A stretch of DNA of 64,000 nt from Methylorubrum rhodesianum (GTDB taxonomy: Bacteria > Pseudomonadota > Alphaproteobacteria > Rhizobiales > Beijerinckiaceae). Positions 62,569-64,000 of the stretch are shown piece by piece (the stretch's first letter is position 1; every line of letters starts with the position of its first letter). Location of the stretch: positions 62,001-126,000 of the forward strand of contig NZ_JACHOS010000011.1 of the NCBI RefSeq assembly GCF_014199985.1, in the 5' to 3' direction. A model generated the notes under the pieces. The model was given only the letters and a program-made list of their open reading frames with translations, made no database searches and was not told where the DNA came from. Position numbers and translations under genes: made by a program.

Positions 62569-62611
62569 ATCCTCCGAAGCCGCCGCCTCGCGCCGGCGCC
62601 TCAGGATGAGG
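62569..62611 (-). repeat. Cloverleaf-like palindromic repeat, inverted copy 2
   Basis: On the minus strand this reads cctcatcctgagg, then a GC-rich hairpin, then cttcggaggat, the same order as copy 1. The first hairpin pairs cctca with tgagg, and atcct/aggat close the outer stem. With copy 1 it forms an inverted pair that fills the gap between the rsmC-like gene and era. Confidence 0.7.
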
Positions 62612-62639
62612 GCGGAGATTGGATCGAGGGAAATAGAGG

Positions 62640-63611
62640 TCAGCCGGTCGGAAATTCGAGTCCCATCTCGCGATAGCGCGCGGGATCGTCGGCCCAGTTC
62701 TCGCGGACCTTCACGTGCAGGAACAGGTGCACCTTGGCCTCGGCCACCTCGGCGATCTCGATGCGGGCCGCCTGCCCGATCGCCTTGATGGTCTGACCGC
62801 CCTTGCCGAGCACGATCGAGCGCTGGCTCTCGCGCTCGACGAAGATGGTCTGCTCGATCCGCACCGAGCCGTCCGGCCGCACCTGCCACTGGTCGGTCTC
62901 GACGGTGGAGCGGTAGGGCAGTTCCTCGTGGAGCCGGTCGTAGATCTTCTCGCGGGTGATCTCGGCGGCCAGCATCCGCAGCGGCGCGTCCGAGATCTGG
63001 TCCTCCGGGTAGAGCCAGGGACCGGGCGGCATCCGGGCGGCGAGCGCCTTGCGCAGGTCGGCCACGCCGTCGCCGTTGAGCGCCGAGATCAGGAAGGTGT
63101 CCTCGAACGGCACCATCGCGTTGAGCTTGGCCACCAGTTCGAGCAGCCGCTCGCGGGCGATCAGGTCGATCTTGTTGAGGATCAGGATCTTGGGCCGCTT
63201 CACCTCGGGCAGGCGACGCAGGATGGTCTCGACCTCCTCGTCGGCGCCCTTGCGGGCATCGATCAGCAGGCAGACCGCGTCGGCATCGGCCGCGCCGCTC
63301 CAGGCGGAATGCACCATCGCCCGGTCGAGGCGGCGCTTGGGCGCGAAGATGCCGGGGGTGTCCACCAGCACGATCTGCGCGTCGCCCTCCATGACGATGC
63401 CGCGCACCAGCGCCCGCGTCGTCTGCACCTTGCGCGAGACGATCGAGACCTTGGCGCCGACGAGGGCGTTCAGCAGGGTCGACTTGCCCGCATTCGGCAC
63501 GCCGATCAGCGCGACGAAGCCCGCACGGGTGTCCTGAGGCGGCTCTTGAGGCGCCGCCGCCTGGGGGAGAGCGTCTTCGCCCTCCGCGTCGTCCGGCTCG
63601 TGCTCAGACAT
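62640..63611 (-). CDS. era: GTPase Era
   Basis: Ribosome-assembly GTPase that binds the 3' end of 16S rRNA. The 323-residue protein has G1 GVPNAGKST (37-45), G3 DTPG in VLVDTPGIF, G4 NKIDL and a C-terminal KH domain with IVLGKGGQTIKAIG. A 30-residue acidic N-terminal extension precedes the G domain, longer than in E. coli but frequent in Rhizobiales. The gene starts 5 nt after the rnc stop, the classic rnc-era operon. Confidence 0.96.
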   Translation of the reverse strand: MSEHEPDDAEGEDALPQAAAPQEPPQDTRAGFVALIGVPNAGKSTLLNALVGAKVSIVSRKVQTTRALVRGIVMEGDAQIVLVDTPGIFAPKRRLDRAMVHSAWSGAADADAVCLLIDARKGADEEVETILRRLPEVKRPKILILNKIDLIARERLLELVAKLNAMVPFEDTFLISALNGDGVADLRKALAARMPPGPWLYPEDQISDAPLRMLAAEITREKIYDRLHEELPYRSTVETDQWQVRPDGSVRIEQTIFVERESQRSIVLGKGGQTIKAIGQAARIEIAEVAEAKVHLFLHVKVRENWADDPARYREMGLEFPTG

Positions 63612-63616
63612 CCGAC

Positions 63617-64000
63617 CTAACCACCTGATCCATCCTGTCCCTGCGTCCCGCCGATATTCTCGCGGGCGAGCACGGCGCGGGCCGCTTCCTGTTCCGCCAC
63701 GCGTTTGGAGGCGCCCTCGCCGTATCCCGGTTCAATGCCTTCGACCCGCACCGCGATCCGGAAGACCGGCGCGTGATCGGGTCCGGAGCGCTCCACCACC
63801 TCGTAGACCGGGATCGCGAGGCTGCGCGCCATCGCCCATTCCTGCAAGGCCGATTTTGCGTCGCGCCCGCGCGGGGCCGCGGTTTCCTCGCCGGGGCGGA
63901 AGCTGCGCTGCACGATGGCCCGCGTCGCCTCGTAGCCGGCATCCAGAAACACCGCACCGAGGATCGCCTCGCAGACATCGGCCAGGATGGTCTGGTTGCG
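63617..64000 (-). CDS. rnc: Ribonuclease III (5' end beyond window)
   Basis: Only the last 127 residues lie in the window. They include the second RNase III signature QTILADVCEAILGAVFLDAG, which carries the catalytic Asp and Glu, and the complete C-terminal double-stranded RNA-binding domain (DAKSALQEWAMARSLAIPVY, then GASKRVAEQEAARAVL). The stop is TAG, 5 nt before era. The shorter in-frame start at 63952 lies inside the catalytic domain and is not real. Function: processing of rRNA precursors and structured mRNAs. Confidence 0.93.
   Translation of the reverse strand, partial: RNQTILADVCEAILGAVFLDAGYEATRAIVQRSFRPGEETAAPRGRDAKSALQEWAMARSLAIPVYEVVERSGPDHAPVFRIAVRVEGIEPGYGEGASKRVAEQEAARAVLARENIGGTQGQDGSGG

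Overview
The window is high-GC, densely packed bacterial chromosome. Its gene content and order (lspA beside ileS, rnc-era, rlmH-envC-ctpA, SrpA-like peroxidase, PhyR/EcfG-type promoter, Rhizobiales-type palindromic repeats) fit an alphaproteobacterium of the Methylobacterium/Methylorubrum group. That assignment rests on recognised protein families and repeat types, not on a database search. Both edges cut genes: bioD on the left and rnc on the right. I found no rRNA, tRNA, CRISPR array, transposase or phage gene.

Layout. 1-2.6 kb: partial bioD, ferredoxin-NADP reductase and a ring-cleavage-type VOC protein. 2.7-10.1 kb: a leftward unit ileS > lspA > secreted BamF-like protein > zinc-binding M16 peptidase > zinc-less M16 partner, closed by a strong terminator. 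10.5-15.9 kb: dctA, a ROK sugar kinase, a hypothetical gene and thrS. 15.9-23.5 kb: a MocR regulator diverging from a 43-residue membrane peptide, several secreted proteins, a nitroreductase and flavin reductase pair, a small protein behind a perfect EcfG promoter, a periplasmic peroxidase, a GST and a degenerate aldolase-like gene. 23.6-33.8 kb: a lytic transglycosylase/DUF2336 pair, a zinc alcohol dehydrogenase, the radical-SAM and UdgX repair pair, OsmC, RecX and a TAXI-type binding protein.

33.8-35.1 kb is a small AT-rich patch holding an AAA-type ATPase whose N-terminal part is cut off by an in-frame amber codon. 35.1-39.1 kb: the leftward chain rpiA > DUF2059 > O-antigen-ligase-like > gor. 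39.3-46.6 kb: gph, DUF4424, argG, an HCCA-isomerase-like DsbA protein and a membrane GGDEF-EAL protein. 47-58.6 kb: an MHS-type MFS transporter, the envelope cluster rlmH-envC-ctpA-divergent polysaccharide deacetylase, a chemoreceptor, rppH, a DUF2939 protein and the K+ transporter kup. 58.7-64 kb: small secreted and membrane proteins, rsuA, an rsmC-like methyltransferase, era and rnc.

Functional themes are translation (ileS, thrS, rlmH, rsuA, rsmC-like, era, rnc), envelope processing (lspA, M16 pair, EnvC, CtpA, SLT), stress and redox (fpr, gor, OsmC, SrpA-like, GST, nitroreductase) and DNA repair (UdgX, radical SAM, RecX). Many genes overlap by ATGA or GTGA. The most notable items are the amber-interrupted ATPase, two Shine-Dalgarno-led mini-ORFs that overlap the start codons of rpiA and an aldolase-like gene, the MocR operator cluster facing a tiny membrane protein, the EcfG promoter, and two families of palindromic repeats.
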